Assembly (NCBI GenBank): GCA_903834185.1
Contig: CAILHX010000002.1
Coordinates: forward strand, 1 to 64,000
Direction of reading: 5' to 3'
Source: an uncultured Methylophilaceae bacterium
Lineage (GTDB): Bacteria > Pseudomonadota > Gammaproteobacteria > Burkholderiales > Methylophilaceae
DNA: 64,000 nt
A program made the translations under genes and the position numbers. Below the pieces are notes generated by a model. It had not been told where the DNA came from and did not search any database. It saw only the letters and a program-made list of their open reading frames with translations. This document shows positions 49,293 to 58,676 of the stretch, in pieces (position 1 is the first letter of the stretch; each line of letters opens with the position of its first letter).

Positions 49293-50269
49293 TCGTCATC
49301 ACCGGCGGCGCAGGCATGATAGGCAGCATGATCGCCTGGAATCTCAACCAGCAGGGTAGAGATGATCTGATCATTGTCGACCACCTGCAACAACCCGACC
49401 AATGGCAGAACCTATGCCATAGACGCATTGCCGATTATCTGGACAAGGATGAGCTTTTCCCTTGGCTGGAGAGCCGCCACGAGCATCGCAAGGGAATAGA
49501 CGCGATCATCCATATGGGAGCCATCAGCGCCACGACCGAGCGCGATTTCAACCGTCTGGTACAGGAAAATCTGCGCTACAGCCAGCATCTTTGGACATGG
49601 TGCGCCAAGCATGAAGTGCCTTTCCTGTACGCCAGTTCAGCGGCTACTTACGGCGGGGGTGAAAGCGGCTACGATGACAGGGAGCAGATCCTGCGCCCGT
49701 TGAACGGCTATGGCTATTCCAAATACCTGTTCGACCAATGGGTCACGCGACAGGTGAAAACAGGTGCAGCAACGCCGCCGCAATGGTGTGGATTCAAGTT
49801 CTTTAATGTGTACGGCCCCAACGAATATCACAAGGAACGCATGTCCAGCGTGGTGTTGCATACTTACAACCAGGTGCGCGATACCGGTACCATGCACTTG
49901 TTCAAGAGTGACCGCGCAGATGTCGCCGACGGCATGCAGAGCCGGGATTTTATCTATGTCAAAGACGCCGCAAACATCGTCTCCCACTTTCTGCAAAATC
50001 CACAGCATTCCGGCATCTTCAATGCGGGGAGCGGTGAGGCGCGAAGCTTTCGCGATCTGGCGGAAAATGTGATGCTCAGCATGGGCAAGCAAAAATCCAT
50101 TACCTGGATAGAGATGCCGGATGACCTGAAAGGAAAATACCAGTACTTCACCCAGGCCAATATACAAAAACTGCGCGCTAGCGGCTATACGCAGGCGTTA
50201 ACATCATTGGAAGACGGCATACGCGATTACGTGCAAAACTATTTGATGCAAGCAGATCCTTATTGTTAG
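49289..50269 (+). CDS. hldD: ADP-L-glycero-D-manno-heptose 6-epimerase
   Basis: A 326-residue SDR-type epimerase that finishes the ADP-heptose precursor for the inner core of lipopolysaccharide. The nucleotide-binding motif is GGAGMIGS near the N-terminus and the catalytic Tyr-Lys is in GYGYSKYLFDQW (YxxxK). KFFNVYGPNEYHK is a further family signature. No Shine-Dalgarno precedes the ATG, so translation may depend on the preceding mini-cistron. gmhA and hldE follow, giving most of the pathway. Confidence 0.95.
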   Translation: MIVITGGAGMIGSMIAWNLNQQGRDDLIIVDHLQQPDQWQNLCHRRIADYLDKDELFPWLESRHEHRKGIDAIIHMGAISATTERDFNRLVQENLRYSQHLWTWCAKHEVPFLYASSAATYGGGESGYDDREQILRPLNGYGYSKYLFDQWVTRQVKTGAATPPQWCGFKFFNVYGPNEYHKERMSSVVLHTYNQVRDTGTMHLFKSDRADVADGMQSRDFIYVKDAANIVSHFLQNPQHSGIFNAGSGEARSFRDLAENVMLSMGKQKSITWIEMPDDLKGKYQYFTQANIQKLRASGYTQALTSLEDGIRDYVQNYLMQADPYC

Positions 50270-50279
50270 GAAGTCCGGA

Positions 50280-50861
50280 ATGAGCGCATCAATAACCATA
50301 AAAGCAGCCATTGCAGCGCATCAAAGCGTGATCACGCAGCTGGACACGTTTACACCGCAGATCGAGGCCTTAAGTCAAAAGATGCTGCACTGCCTGCAAA
50401 CGGGCGGCAAGATCGTGTGGATGGGCAACGGAGGCAGTGCCGCCGATAGTCAGCATCTGGCTGCAGAGATGGTGGTGCGTTACCAGACCGAACGCCGAGG
50501 CCTGGCGTCGATCGCACTGACGACCGACACCTCGATACTCACTGCAGCAGGCAACGATTACGGCTTTGAATATGTATACGCCCGTCAGGTCGAGGCGCTG
50601 TGCTCGGACAAGGATATCGTCATCGGCATTTCCACCTCGGGCAACAGCCCCAATGTGCTGCGCGCGATCGAGGCCGCAAAAGCGCTCGGGGCTTATACCG
50701 CGGGCATGACCGCAGGCGGCGGCGGCAAGCTGGCCCAGCTGTGCGATCTGGTGCTGGCGATACCGACCACGGTCACAGCGCGTGCGCAGGAAGCGCACAT
50801 TCTGATTGGCCATATTTTATGTGAATTGATAGACCAGGCTTATGCAAACCCGACTTCTTGA
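50280..50861 (+). CDS. gmhA: Sedoheptulose-7-phosphate isomerase
   Basis: A 193-residue SIS-domain isomerase that starts heptose synthesis from sedoheptulose 7-phosphate. Sugar-phosphate loops are GNGGSAADSQHLAAE and ISTSGNSPNVL, and HILCELID with its His and Glu residues lies at the C-terminus. It is 10 bp after hldD and overlaps hldE by 20 bp, so the three genes are coupled. The related DiaA protein is similar, but the LPS context favours GmhA. Confidence 0.92.
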   Translation: MSASITIKAAIAAHQSVITQLDTFTPQIEALSQKMLHCLQTGGKIVWMGNGGSAADSQHLAAEMVVRYQTERRGLASIALTTDTSILTAAGNDYGFEYVYARQVEALCSDKDIVIGISTSGNSPNVLRAIEAAKALGAYTAGMTAGGGGKLAQLCDLVLAIPTTVTARAQEAHILIGHILCELIDQAYANPTS

Positions 50862-52314
50862 AGCAACGCGCCGCCGCTTTCTGCCACCGAACAGCAGCCG
50901 ACCTGTCTGGGCATTAGTGGTGGGCGATCTGATGCTGGATCGTTATCTGTGGGGCAAGGTAGAACGTATTTCGCCGGAAGCGCCGGTTCCCGTGGTACTG
51001 ATAGAAAAAGATAGCGCTTGCCCGGGAGGCGCCTCCAACGTGGCTGCCAACCTCATCAGCCTGGGCGTGAGCTGTGCTTTGATAGGCTGCGTGGGTAACG
51101 ATGCGACAGGCACACAGCTGAAAGACGTTTTGCAACAGGCCAGGATAGGGACGCACGGCATTGTCACGCTCGACAATTACACCACCATCACCAAAACGCG
51201 GGTCATGGGTGGACACCAGCAGATGCTGCGGCTGGATAGAGAACCGCAACAGGCGCTGGATCAAACCCAGACTGAATTGCTGAAGACACAGGTCAATGTA
51301 CTGCTCGCGCAAAACCCTTCGGTGGTGGTGCTCTCTGATTACGCCAAAGGCTTGCTGACTCCTGAGCTCTGCCAATTCGTCATCCTGGCAGCGCGCGTGC
51401 GTCATATTCCGGTACTGGTCGACCCCAAAGGCCGCGATTACAGCAAATATCAGGGAGCGACCGCACTTACTCCCAACTGGCAGGAAACCGCAGAGGCATG
51501 CGGCGAAAGCAGCAAACATACCGAAGCCTTGCTTGCTGCGGCCGGCACCCTGCGGCAAAAACTGGCGCTGAAATTTCTTGCCGTCACGCGCAGCGAAGCA
51601 GGTATTTCATTGTTCGAAGAAGCCCGCACCACGCATCTTCCCGCGACCGCCAAACAGGTTTTCGATGTCTCCGGCGCCGGCGACACAGTGATCGCAACTT
51701 TGGCTGCGGGGCTGGTGGCAGGACTTAATCCCATGGAGGCTTTGCAACTGGCCAATCTGGCTGCGGGCATCGTCGTCGGCAAAGTCGGCACATCGCCCGT
51801 GACCAGCGCCGAATTACAGGCCGCATTGACCATGGAGACCTCGCAGCAGCAAGCGGACAAGATATGTTCCTGGGAGCAGATCACCAACAAGCTGATGCAG
51901 TGGCAGGGGCAGAAAATCGTGTTCACCAACGGCTGTTTCGACCTGCTGCATGCCGGACATGTCACCTATCTGGAACAGGCGAAAAAACTGGGGGATAAGC
52001 TCATCGTCGGCCTCAACACCGACCGTTCCGTAAGTGCACTGAAAGGTCCTGAGCGCCCCATCATCCATGAGGCCGACCGTGCCCGCGTGCTGGCGGCGCT
52101 GGAGGCGGTAGATGCAGTAGTGCTGTTCGATCAGGATACGCCACTGGCACTGATCGCGCATATCAAACCGCAGGTGCTGGTCAAAGGTAACGATTATGCC
52201 GAACAAGACGTGGTCGGCGGTAACGAGGTAAAGGCATGGGGAGGAAGCGTAGCGCTTGTCCCAGTTGTTCCCGGACATAGCAGCAGCAAGATCATCGAGA
52301 AGATTCAACCCTGA
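50842..52314 (+). CDS. hldE: Bifunctional heptose 7-phosphate kinase / heptose 1-phosphate adenylyltransferase
   Basis: A 490-residue two-domain enzyme. Residues 25-335 form a PfkB/ribokinase-type kinase (VGDLMLDRYLWG, catalytic DVSGAGDTVIAT). Residues 355-490 form a nucleotidyltransferase with VFTNGCFDLLHAGHV and the HxGH motif (HAGH). It phosphorylates D-glycero-D-manno-heptose 7-phosphate and then adds AMP to the 1-phosphate. The phosphatase GmhB is not in the window. The start lies inside the end of gmhA. Confidence 0.94.
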   Translation: MQTRLLEATRRRFLPPNSSRPVWALVVGDLMLDRYLWGKVERISPEAPVPVVLIEKDSACPGGASNVAANLISLGVSCALIGCVGNDATGTQLKDVLQQARIGTHGIVTLDNYTTITKTRVMGGHQQMLRLDREPQQALDQTQTELLKTQVNVLLAQNPSVVVLSDYAKGLLTPELCQFVILAARVRHIPVLVDPKGRDYSKYQGATALTPNWQETAEACGESSKHTEALLAAAGTLRQKLALKFLAVTRSEAGISLFEEARTTHLPATAKQVFDVSGAGDTVIATLAAGLVAGLNPMEALQLANLAAGIVVGKVGTSPVTSAELQAALTMETSQQQADKICSWEQITNKLMQWQGQKIVFTNGCFDLLHAGHVTYLEQAKKLGDKLIVGLNTDRSVSALKGPERPIIHEADRARVLAALEAVDAVVLFDQDTPLALIAHIKPQVLVKGNDYAEQDVVGGNEVKAWGGSVALVPVVPGHSSSKIIEKIQP

Positions 52315-52322
52315 AATACGGT

Positions 52323-52436
52323 ATGCTAATGATGGAAAATGGGGAAAACCAGATGAGGATCATAAAAGCGACGAGCGATTTGTTCATCATGATGTTCTTT
52401 GTCGTGCCCCTGACTAATCATTTTTCAAAAACCTGA
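52323..52436 (+). CDS. Short hydrophobic reading frame after hldE (doubtful)
   Basis: A 37-codon frame in the 173-bp gap between hldE and the glycosyltransferase. An inner ATG at 52353 (MRIIKATSDLF) has GGGGA upstream and gives 27 residues with a hydrophobic centre (FIMMFFVVPL) that could span a membrane. Its TGA is directly followed by a GTG in the frame of the next gene. There is no family evidence, and it may be non-coding. Confidence 0.2.
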   Translation: MLMMENGENQMRIIKATSDLFIMMFFVVPLTNHFSKT

Positions 52437-52487
52437 GTGCACAGCCGGCAACACACTAACAGCACAGCTCAATTCAAAACATCCACC

Positions 52488-53528
52488 ATGAAGATAACTC
52501 AGATCATGCTCGCCAAGGGGTTTGGTGGCGCCGAACGTCATTTTGTTGACCTGTCTCTGGTACTGGCTGACAAAGGCTATCGCGTACAGGCGATCTGCCA
52601 TAACCGCTTCTCCAAACAGATCGAATTAGCCAGACACCCGAATATCACGGTGCAGACCATACCTGTATTTGCAACATGGGACCCTTACGCACGCTATAAA
52701 CTGAAACAACTGATCACCAGATTTCAACCACAGGTGATCCACGCCCATCTTGCGCGCGGCGCATTTATCGGGGGCAAGGTGGCGAATGCGCTCGGAATAC
52801 CAGCAGTGGTGAATCTGCACAACTATATTGACCTCAAATATTATCGCGACATCGACATCTTCATCCCTGCGACTGAAGATCAAAAAAATTACCTGTTGGC
52901 TAACGGCATACCAGCCGATCAAATCACCCACATGCCGCATTTTTCGCTATTGCCGGCACTTGCAGCCCAGCCTTTGCCCAAAAACCGGCCTTTGTGTTTT
53001 GTCACCCTAGGCAGGTTGGTAAAGAAAAAAGGCTTTGATGTGCTATTACGTGCATTCAGACGCTATCTGGATGATGCCAGGGCCGGACAGCTGATTATCG
53101 GCGGCGATGGTGGCGAACTGGAAGCGTTGAAGCAACTGACGGCAGAGCTTAAACTGAATGCAAATGTCACCTTCCCTGGCTGGGTGGAAGACGTCGCGGG
53201 CTTCCTGCAACAGGGCGATGTGTTCGTGCTGCCCTCTCTTGATGAACCTTTCGGCATTGTGGTTCTGGAAGCCATGGCCAGCGGCAAACCTATCATCTCT
53301 ACCCGCACCCAGGGACCCATCACCATACTGGACGAGCACACTGCCTACTTTGCAGGAATCGGCGATGTAGCAACGCTGGCGCAAGCCATGCTATCCGTGC
53401 ATGCCGAGCCGCAAGTTGCCCTGCAAAAAGCACAGGCTGCCACAAACCTGTACCAGAGTACTTATTCCGCGGAAGCCGTAGTGCCGAAGGTTGAAGCCAT
53501 TTATCAACATCTGACCCGGCATCCATGA
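52488..53528 (+). CDS. Family 4 glycosyltransferase
   Basis: A 346-residue GT-B glycosyltransferase. The N-terminal lobe begins MKITQIMLAKGFGGAERHF and the C-terminal donor site shows VTLGRLVKKKGFDVLL, then DEPFGIVVLEAMASGKPII, the E-x7-E signature of GT4. It lies after the ADP-heptose genes, so a role in LPS core assembly is likely, but the sugar is unknown. An upstream in-frame GTG (52437) was rejected in favour of the ATG at 52488 that matches the family start. It overlaps photolyase by 4 bp. Confidence 0.9.
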   Translation: MKITQIMLAKGFGGAERHFVDLSLVLADKGYRVQAICHNRFSKQIELARHPNITVQTIPVFATWDPYARYKLKQLITRFQPQVIHAHLARGAFIGGKVANALGIPAVVNLHNYIDLKYYRDIDIFIPATEDQKNYLLANGIPADQITHMPHFSLLPALAAQPLPKNRPLCFVTLGRLVKKKGFDVLLRAFRRYLDDARAGQLIIGGDGGELEALKQLTAELKLNANVTFPGWVEDVAGFLQQGDVFVLPSLDEPFGIVVLEAMASGKPIISTRTQGPITILDEHTAYFAGIGDVATLAQAMLSVHAEPQVALQKAQAATNLYQSTYSAEAVVPKVEAIYQHLTRHP

Positions 53529-54955
53529 AATACAGTCGTGCCCTGGTATGGTTCCGGCGCGACCTGAGAAATTTCGACCATGCCGCGCTGTACCATGCGC
53601 TGAAAGAATCAGCTCAGGTGTATTGCGTCTTCGTCTTTGACCGCGAGATTCTGGATGCGCTGACTGATAAAGGCGACCGGCGTGTAACTTTCATCTGGCA
53701 AAGCATCTGTGAATTGGATCAAGCACTGCAGGCGCAGGGCGGCGGCCTGATAGTCCTGCACGGACAGGCGAGAGATGAAATACCTGCCCTGGCAAAAAGC
53801 TTGCAAGTGGATGCGGTATATACCAATCATGATTATGAGCCGCAGGCGATATTGCGCGATGCTGCTGTTGCCCGGACATTATCAGCGGCCAATATCGTCT
53901 TGCATGACTTCAAGGATCAGGTGATCTTCGAAGCCGACGAAGTGCTTACTAAAGAGAGTCTCCCTTATAGCGTTTTCACGCCATACAAAAACGCCTGGCT
54001 CAAACAGCTAAGCTCGTTTTACTTTAAAGCGTACCCGGTTGAGAATTACATCGCACATCTAGCACGTCCGCCACAACGAGCGATACCCGCATTAGCAGAG
54101 ATGGGTTTCGAGCAAGCAGAACTGCTTATCCCGACCGGAATGGCAGGCGCCCAAAAGCTTTTCGCTGATTTTCAGCAGCGCATCAAAGACTACGGGGATA
54201 CACGTAATTTCCCCGCGGTTAAAGGCCCTTCTTACCTGTCAGTACATCTGCGTTTCGGCACACTGTCCATACGCACCATTGCAGGACATGCCCGGACTTA
54301 TCACAGTGAAGGCGCTGAAACATGGCTATCGGAACTGATATGGCGCGATTTCTATTTCATGATCCTGCATCATCATCCTCATGTAGCCTCAGGCCATACT
54401 TTCAAACCGCAATTCGAACACCTGGCTTTTCCCAATGACTCTGCCTATTTCTCTGCATGGTGTGAAGGTAGAACCGGCTACCCGCTGGTAGACGCGGCGA
54501 TGCGCCAGTTAAACCAGACCGGCTATATGCATAATCGATTGCGTATGGTGACGGCCAGCTTCCTGGTCAAGGATTTATTGGTGGACTGGCGCTGGGGTGA
54601 ACGTTATTTCTCCGAGAAACTGCTGGACTTTGATCTCAGCGCCAACAATGGCGGCTGGCAATGGGCTGCGTCCACGGGATGCGATGCTCAACCATGGTTC
54701 CGCATCTTCAATCCCGTCACGCAGTCGCAAAAATTCGACCCCCAGGGTAAATTCATTCGCAAATACGTCCCGGAACTCGCACGCTGCGACGATAAGGAAA
54801 TACATGCTCCCTGGCTGATACCCGCCTTGCGTCAACAAGCATGCGGCGTAGTATCGGGTGTGCACTACCCCGCCCCCATAGTTGAGCATAGCGTGATGAG
54901 AGAAAAAGCCCTCAAACTGTATGCTTTAAGCAACAGTCAAGCTGGTACGCATTAA
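53525..54955 (+). CDS. phrB: Deoxyribodipyrimidine photolyase
   Basis: A 476-residue flavoprotein that repairs UV-induced pyrimidine dimers using light. The N-terminal antenna domain begins ALVWFRRDLRNFDHAAL. The FAD-binding part has ELIWRDFYFMILHHHPHV, TGYPLVDAAMRQLNQTGYMHNRLRMV and WRWGERYF, ending with the Trp-rich NNGGWQWAASTGCDAQPWFRIFNP, all given in pieces. The pattern is class I CPD photolyase. It starts inside the last codons of the glycosyltransferase (ATGA overlap). Confidence 0.95.
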   Translation: MKYSRALVWFRRDLRNFDHAALYHALKESAQVYCVFVFDREILDALTDKGDRRVTFIWQSICELDQALQAQGGGLIVLHGQARDEIPALAKSLQVDAVYTNHDYEPQAILRDAAVARTLSAANIVLHDFKDQVIFEADEVLTKESLPYSVFTPYKNAWLKQLSSFYFKAYPVENYIAHLARPPQRAIPALAEMGFEQAELLIPTGMAGAQKLFADFQQRIKDYGDTRNFPAVKGPSYLSVHLRFGTLSIRTIAGHARTYHSEGAETWLSELIWRDFYFMILHHHPHVASGHTFKPQFEHLAFPNDSAYFSAWCEGRTGYPLVDAAMRQLNQTGYMHNRLRMVTASFLVKDLLVDWRWGERYFSEKLLDFDLSANNGGWQWAASTGCDAQPWFRIFNPVTQSQKFDPQGKFIRKYVPELARCDDKEIHAPWLIPALRQQACGVVSGVHYPAPIVEHSVMREKALKLYALSNSQAGTH

Positions 54956-55027
54956 GCAGTGGACAAAATGCAACACCTCCATTAAAGTAGGGGTGCAAAA
55001 ATAACAGCAATTGCAACGGAATAAACC

Positions 55028-55786
55028 ATGCATATGAAACGTGTCACCACTATCGTTTTCGCCCTGCTCGCCATATCTCTGGCTGGCTGTGCCACTCAAG
55101 GCAACAAAGACCCATTGGAAGGGTTGAATCGCGGAGTCTACAAATTCAACAAAGCGGCGGATGAGGTCGTCATCAAGCCTGTAGCCGGTGCTTATAAAGC
55201 CGTGTTGCCGAGTCCGGTACGCAGTGGCGTGAATAACTTCTTCTCCAACCTTAATGACCTTGTCACGACAGTCAATGACCTGCTGCAGTTCAAGCTGGAC
55301 AAGGCGATGTCTGATGGCGGTCGGTTCGTGATCAACTCCACCTTTGGCATTGCAGGCATATTCGACTGGGCTTCCAAGGACGGCATACAAAAGCATGATG
55401 AAGATTTCGGTCAAACTCTGGCAGCCTGGGGCTGGAAAGACAGTACCTATTTGATGCTACCACTGTTAGGCCCAAGCACAGTAAGAGACACCGGCGGTTT
55501 GGTCACCGATAGCCTGCTGTTCGATCCTATCGGCTATGCAGACCCGGCTGTACGTAACAGCTTGGTTGTCGTCAAGGTGATTGATCGCCGTGCGCAGTAT
55601 CTGCCAGGCAGTGATCTGCTGGATGAAGCGGCGCTGGATCCTTACATCTTCATGCGTGACGCTTACATGCAACGTCGTGACAACCAGATCAACGATGGTG
55701 ACGACTCTGCGAAACAACACGATGACAGTGCTGAAAATGAAGATGCAGCTCCTGCCGCTGACAAGCCTGCAGAAACAGCTAAATAA
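55028..55786 (+). CDS. mlaA: MlaA/VacJ-family outer-membrane lipoprotein
   Basis: A 252-residue lipoprotein that removes misplaced phospholipids from the outer leaflet of the outer membrane. The lipobox is SLAGC. The core reads DPLEGLNRGVYKFNKAADE, FFSNLNDLVTTVNDLLQ and NSTFGIAGIFDWAS in the usual order, followed by the conserved PLLGPSTVRD. The C-terminal tail after residue 215 is acidic and Ala/Pro-rich and specific to this protein. No mlaBCDEF genes are nearby. A strong terminator follows. Confidence 0.94.
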   Translation: MHMKRVTTIVFALLAISLAGCATQGNKDPLEGLNRGVYKFNKAADEVVIKPVAGAYKAVLPSPVRSGVNNFFSNLNDLVTTVNDLLQFKLDKAMSDGGRFVINSTFGIAGIFDWASKDGIQKHDEDFGQTLAAWGWKDSTYLMLPLLGPSTVRDTGGLVTDSLLFDPIGYADPAVRNSLVVVKVIDRRAQYLPGSDLLDEAALDPYIFMRDAYMQRRDNQINDGDDSAKQHDDSAENEDAAPAADKPAETAK

Positions 55787-55803
55787 ATCTAATCGCTACA
55801 CAT

Positions 55804-55832
55804 AAAAAAGCCCCGAATTTCGGGGCTTTTTT
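55804..55832. terminator. Bidirectional terminator between mlaA and pmbA
   Basis: GCCCCGAA-T-TTCGGGGC flanked by A6 and T6. It lies between the convergent ends of mlaA and pmbA. Confidence 0.92.
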
Positions 55833-55869
55833 ATTTCTATGCTTATGCTTACCTACACCCACGCGTTGA

Positions 55870-57213
55870 CTATTCACCTGCAATAGTCATGCGTTCTATC
55901 AGGATAGAGCCGCATTGCTTTGAGCCCTGAACCAGCACATCGTTTCCCACCGCTTGTATGCCGAGAAACATATCCTTGAGGTTGCTGGCGATGGTGATCT
56001 CTTCCACAGCATGCTGGATCTCGCCATGCTCCACCCAGAACCCTGCCGCACCTCGTGAATAATCGCCGGTGACCATATTTAGACCGTGACCAAGCAGTTC
56101 CGTCACCAGCAAACCTTTGCCCATCTGCTTGAGCAACCCGTTCAAATCATGCTCGCCGCTTTTTACGATCAGATTGTGGTTACCGCCTGCGTTGCCGGTG
56201 GTGGTCATGCCCAATTTGCGTGAGGAATAACTGGATAACATATAACCCTGTAACACACCGTCTATGATCAATTCCCTATCCCGGGTAGCAACGCCCTCGT
56301 TGTCGAATGCGCTACTGGCCAGCCCCTTGGGTAGAAATGGCCTCTCACTGATCTGCACCACAGGCGAGAACACCGGTTTGCCAAGATAATCCAGCAGGAA
56401 CGAAGATTTACGATACAGATTACCGCCGGAAATCGCGCTCACAAAATTTGATATCAATCCCGATGCCAGACTATTCTCGAATATCACCGGACACTGCTGA
56501 GTACTTACTTTGCGAATATCAAGTCGGCGCACGGTACGCTCCCCGGCCTTGTGACCAACATCGGCGGCGCTTTCCATATCGGCAGCAGAACGGGCTGTGG
56601 AATACCAGTAGTCACGTTGCATCTCTTCGTTCTTGCCTTCGGCGATGACCGAACAGCTGATGCTGTGGCGTGACGTAGGGTAGCCCTGACAGAAGCCGTT
56701 ACTATTGGCGTAAACGAACATGCCTTCCGAGTTGGAGACCCCCGCACCTTCAGAATTGGTGATGCGTTTATCCACCTTGAGTGCGGCAGCTTCGCAGCTG
56801 CGGGCAAGCGCTATTGCCTGCTCGACACTGATCTCCCACGGATGATATAGATCCAGATCGCGCATCCCGGTTGCGAGCAAGTTGGCATCGGCCAGTCCGC
56901 AGAATGGATCTTGTGCGGTATATCTGGCGATGCTGCAAGCCGCATTCACGGTATCGCTCAGCGCTTGCTCCGATAGATCGGTAGTGCTGGCGCTACCGCG
57001 CCGGTCGCCAAAATACACGGTGACCGACATGCCCTTATCACGGTTATATTCTATCGTCTCGACTTCATCCAGCCGTACCGAGACGTTCTGTCCGAAACTC
57101 AGGCTGATATCCGTTTCAGCGGCACTGGCGCCAGCCGCTTTGGCCAGCTTCAGAACTTGTTGCGACAGGTCTTTTAATTGATTCAAGGTAAGGCTGAAAC
57201 GAGTATCTTGCAT
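55870..57213 (-). CDS. pmbA: Metalloprotease PmbA/TldE
   Basis: A 447-residue cytoplasmic protein that forms the TldD/TldE complex, which processes peptides such as microcin precursors and degrades CcdA. The conserved SEGAGVSNSEGMF, the KSGEHDLNGLLKQMGKGLLVTELLG (in pieces) and the MVTGDYSRGAAGFWVEHGEI segment are visible. As usual for TldE, the HExxxH zinc site found in TldD is absent. It diverges from yjgA with an 80-bp spacer, a widespread conserved gene pair. Confidence 0.94.
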   Translation of the reverse strand: MQDTRFSLTLNQLKDLSQQVLKLAKAAGASAAETDISLSFGQNVSVRLDEVETIEYNRDKGMSVTVYFGDRRGSASTTDLSEQALSDTVNAACSIARYTAQDPFCGLADANLLATGMRDLDLYHPWEISVEQAIALARSCEAAALKVDKRITNSEGAGVSNSEGMFVYANSNGFCQGYPTSRHSISCSVIAEGKNEEMQRDYWYSTARSAADMESAADVGHKAGERTVRRLDIRKVSTQQCPVIFENSLASGLISNFVSAISGGNLYRKSSFLLDYLGKPVFSPVVQISERPFLPKGLASSAFDNEGVATRDRELIIDGVLQGYMLSSYSSRKLGMTTTGNAGGNHNLIVKSGEHDLNGLLKQMGKGLLVTELLGHGLNMVTGDYSRGAAGFWVEHGEIQHAVEEITIASNLKDMFLGIQAVGNDVLVQGSKQCGSILIERMTIAGE

Positions 57214-57293
57214 AAAATTAGAAATATAAAGTTGTTAAACCCAAAAAGTTATTAAAGCCACAAAAGCCAGAGTGACTGCTATGATACCCGACC

Positions 57294-57806
57294 ATGCAAG
57301 AAACAGAACAAATCATCAGCAAGACGCAACGCAAGCAGGAAATGCACGAGTTGCAGGAACTGGGCGAAGAATTGGTAGCGTTGCCTAAAGAGCGGCTGCG
57401 CCAGATCGAGCTGCCCGAGAATCTGCGCGATGCGATTATTGAGGCTCAACGCATCACCGCACATGGCGGGCGTAAAAGACAATTACAGTACATCGGAAAA
57501 TTGATGCGCGGTGTAGATGCCGAGCCTATACTGCAAAAAATGAAACAATGGCAAGGCCAGCACGCCGCAGAGACCGCACGTATGCATCAACTGGAAAATT
57601 GGCGCAATCGGCTGATCACCGATGCCGGGGCGCTCTCCGAATTCATTCAACTGCATCAGCAAGCAGACGTTCAACAGTTGCGCACCCTGATACGTAATGC
57701 GCAGAAAGAAGCCGCGAACAACAAGCCGCCCAAAAGCAGCAGGGAATTATTCAAAGCGGTGCGCGACATCATCGCCGCCGGCGCATCAAAACCTGCCGTA
57801 GAATAA
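57294..57806 (+). CDS. darP: Ribosome-associated protein DarP/YjgA (DUF615)
   Basis: A 170-residue basic helical protein that helps late assembly of the 50S ribosomal subunit. It contains KRQEMHELQELGEELVALP-type N-terminus and then LPENLRDAIIEAQRITAHGGRKRQLQYIGKLMR (in pieces), the core of the family. It is divergent from pmbA, matching the yjgA-pmbA pair found in E. coli. No signal peptide. Confidence 0.92.
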   Translation: MQETEQIISKTQRKQEMHELQELGEELVALPKERLRQIELPENLRDAIIEAQRITAHGGRKRQLQYIGKLMRGVDAEPILQKMKQWQGQHAAETARMHQLENWRNRLITDAGALSEFIQLHQQADVQQLRTLIRNAQKEAANNKPPKSSRELFKAVRDIIAAGASKPAVE

Positions 57807-57821
57807 GCGCTACCTGAAGCC

Positions 57822-58568
57822 TTACTTGGCGTTCAGTTGCACTTCTTTCTGCATCAACAGGTCCTCACGCAGAAAAGTGATCTCTATTTTCTTTCCCATA
57901 TTGTCGTGCACTGCCTGCACCAGGACATCTCCACTCTTGGCTTCTACATCGTTTATCTTCAGCACCACATCACCTTTGAGTAACCCTGCTGCAGCTGCCG
58001 GAGAACCCTTGATGACTGCCACGATGGGCAGCCCCGGTTTGTCTTTATCGGTCTGATGATCCTGCACATGCAGACCCAGCGCCGGCGGCGGCAACTTTAC
58101 CCAGTAGGTTGCGTAATACTCGTAAAAAGGCTGGCTCAGGGGAAGCCGTTGCGTGTCTGGAGCACCTTGCTCAATGTTGGTTTGCTCCTGTTCGGCATGG
58201 CTCAACGCTGCTTGTTCCTTGGCCTGCTGCAAACGCAGGGAATCAGGCACCTTGGTCAGCGGTAATGTATATACCAGGGAGATATCGGCACCCACCTTCT
58301 TTTCCTGCGCCAACAATTGTTGCACCGGCACTACAGTATCCTGAAAAGACGAAGTGCCCAGCATGTCAAAACCATCTTCCAGCAATCGCTGGTAATCAGC
58401 ATCCTTGTCGACCCCACGGAATACCCTGGGTTCGCCCTGCTTGGTCGAGCCCTGCACGCCAGGGCGTGCCACATAATTCCTGGCATACGGGTTGTCATCC
58501 GACGAGGCGGCAAAAACCGTGGTAGTTGCCAACACCAGCAGTGTCATCAGGGTGGTGATAAATCGCAT
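57822..58568 (-). CDS. Exported PDZ-domain protein
   Basis: A 248-residue periplasmic protein. The signal peptide ends at about residue 20 (VFAASS). The middle (50-165) is a helical region without a recognised family. The C-terminal PDZ domain (about 165-245) has LPIVAVIKGSPAAAAGLLKGDVVLKINDVEAKS in pieces, including the ligand-binding loop and the AGLLKGD motif. No protease domain is fused, so it probably acts as an adaptor or scaffold. It is convergent with darP, separated by 15 bp. Confidence 0.85.
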   Translation of the reverse strand: MRFITTLMTLLVLATTTVFAASSDDNPYARNYVARPGVQGSTKQGEPRVFRGVDKDADYQRLLEDGFDMLGTSSFQDTVVPVQQLLAQEKKVGADISLVYTLPLTKVPDSLRLQQAKEQAALSHAEQEQTNIEQGAPDTQRLPLSQPFYEYYATYWVKLPPPALGLHVQDHQTDKDKPGLPIVAVIKGSPAAAAGLLKGDVVLKINDVEAKSGDVLVQAVHDNMGKKIEITFLREDLLMQKEVQLNAK

Positions 58569-58676
58569 CTTTGAATGCTCCTATTTTTTGTCAATGTTAT
58601 GATAAAAACTTGATTCCAATTTATGGCTCAAGTTTACGACACTGAAATGGCACAACAATTCATTACACCCTCGACA

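Noticed and set aside
50914-51558. A 214-codon minus-strand frame inside hldE.
   Set aside because: It is a shadow frame with no start site and no recognisable motif.
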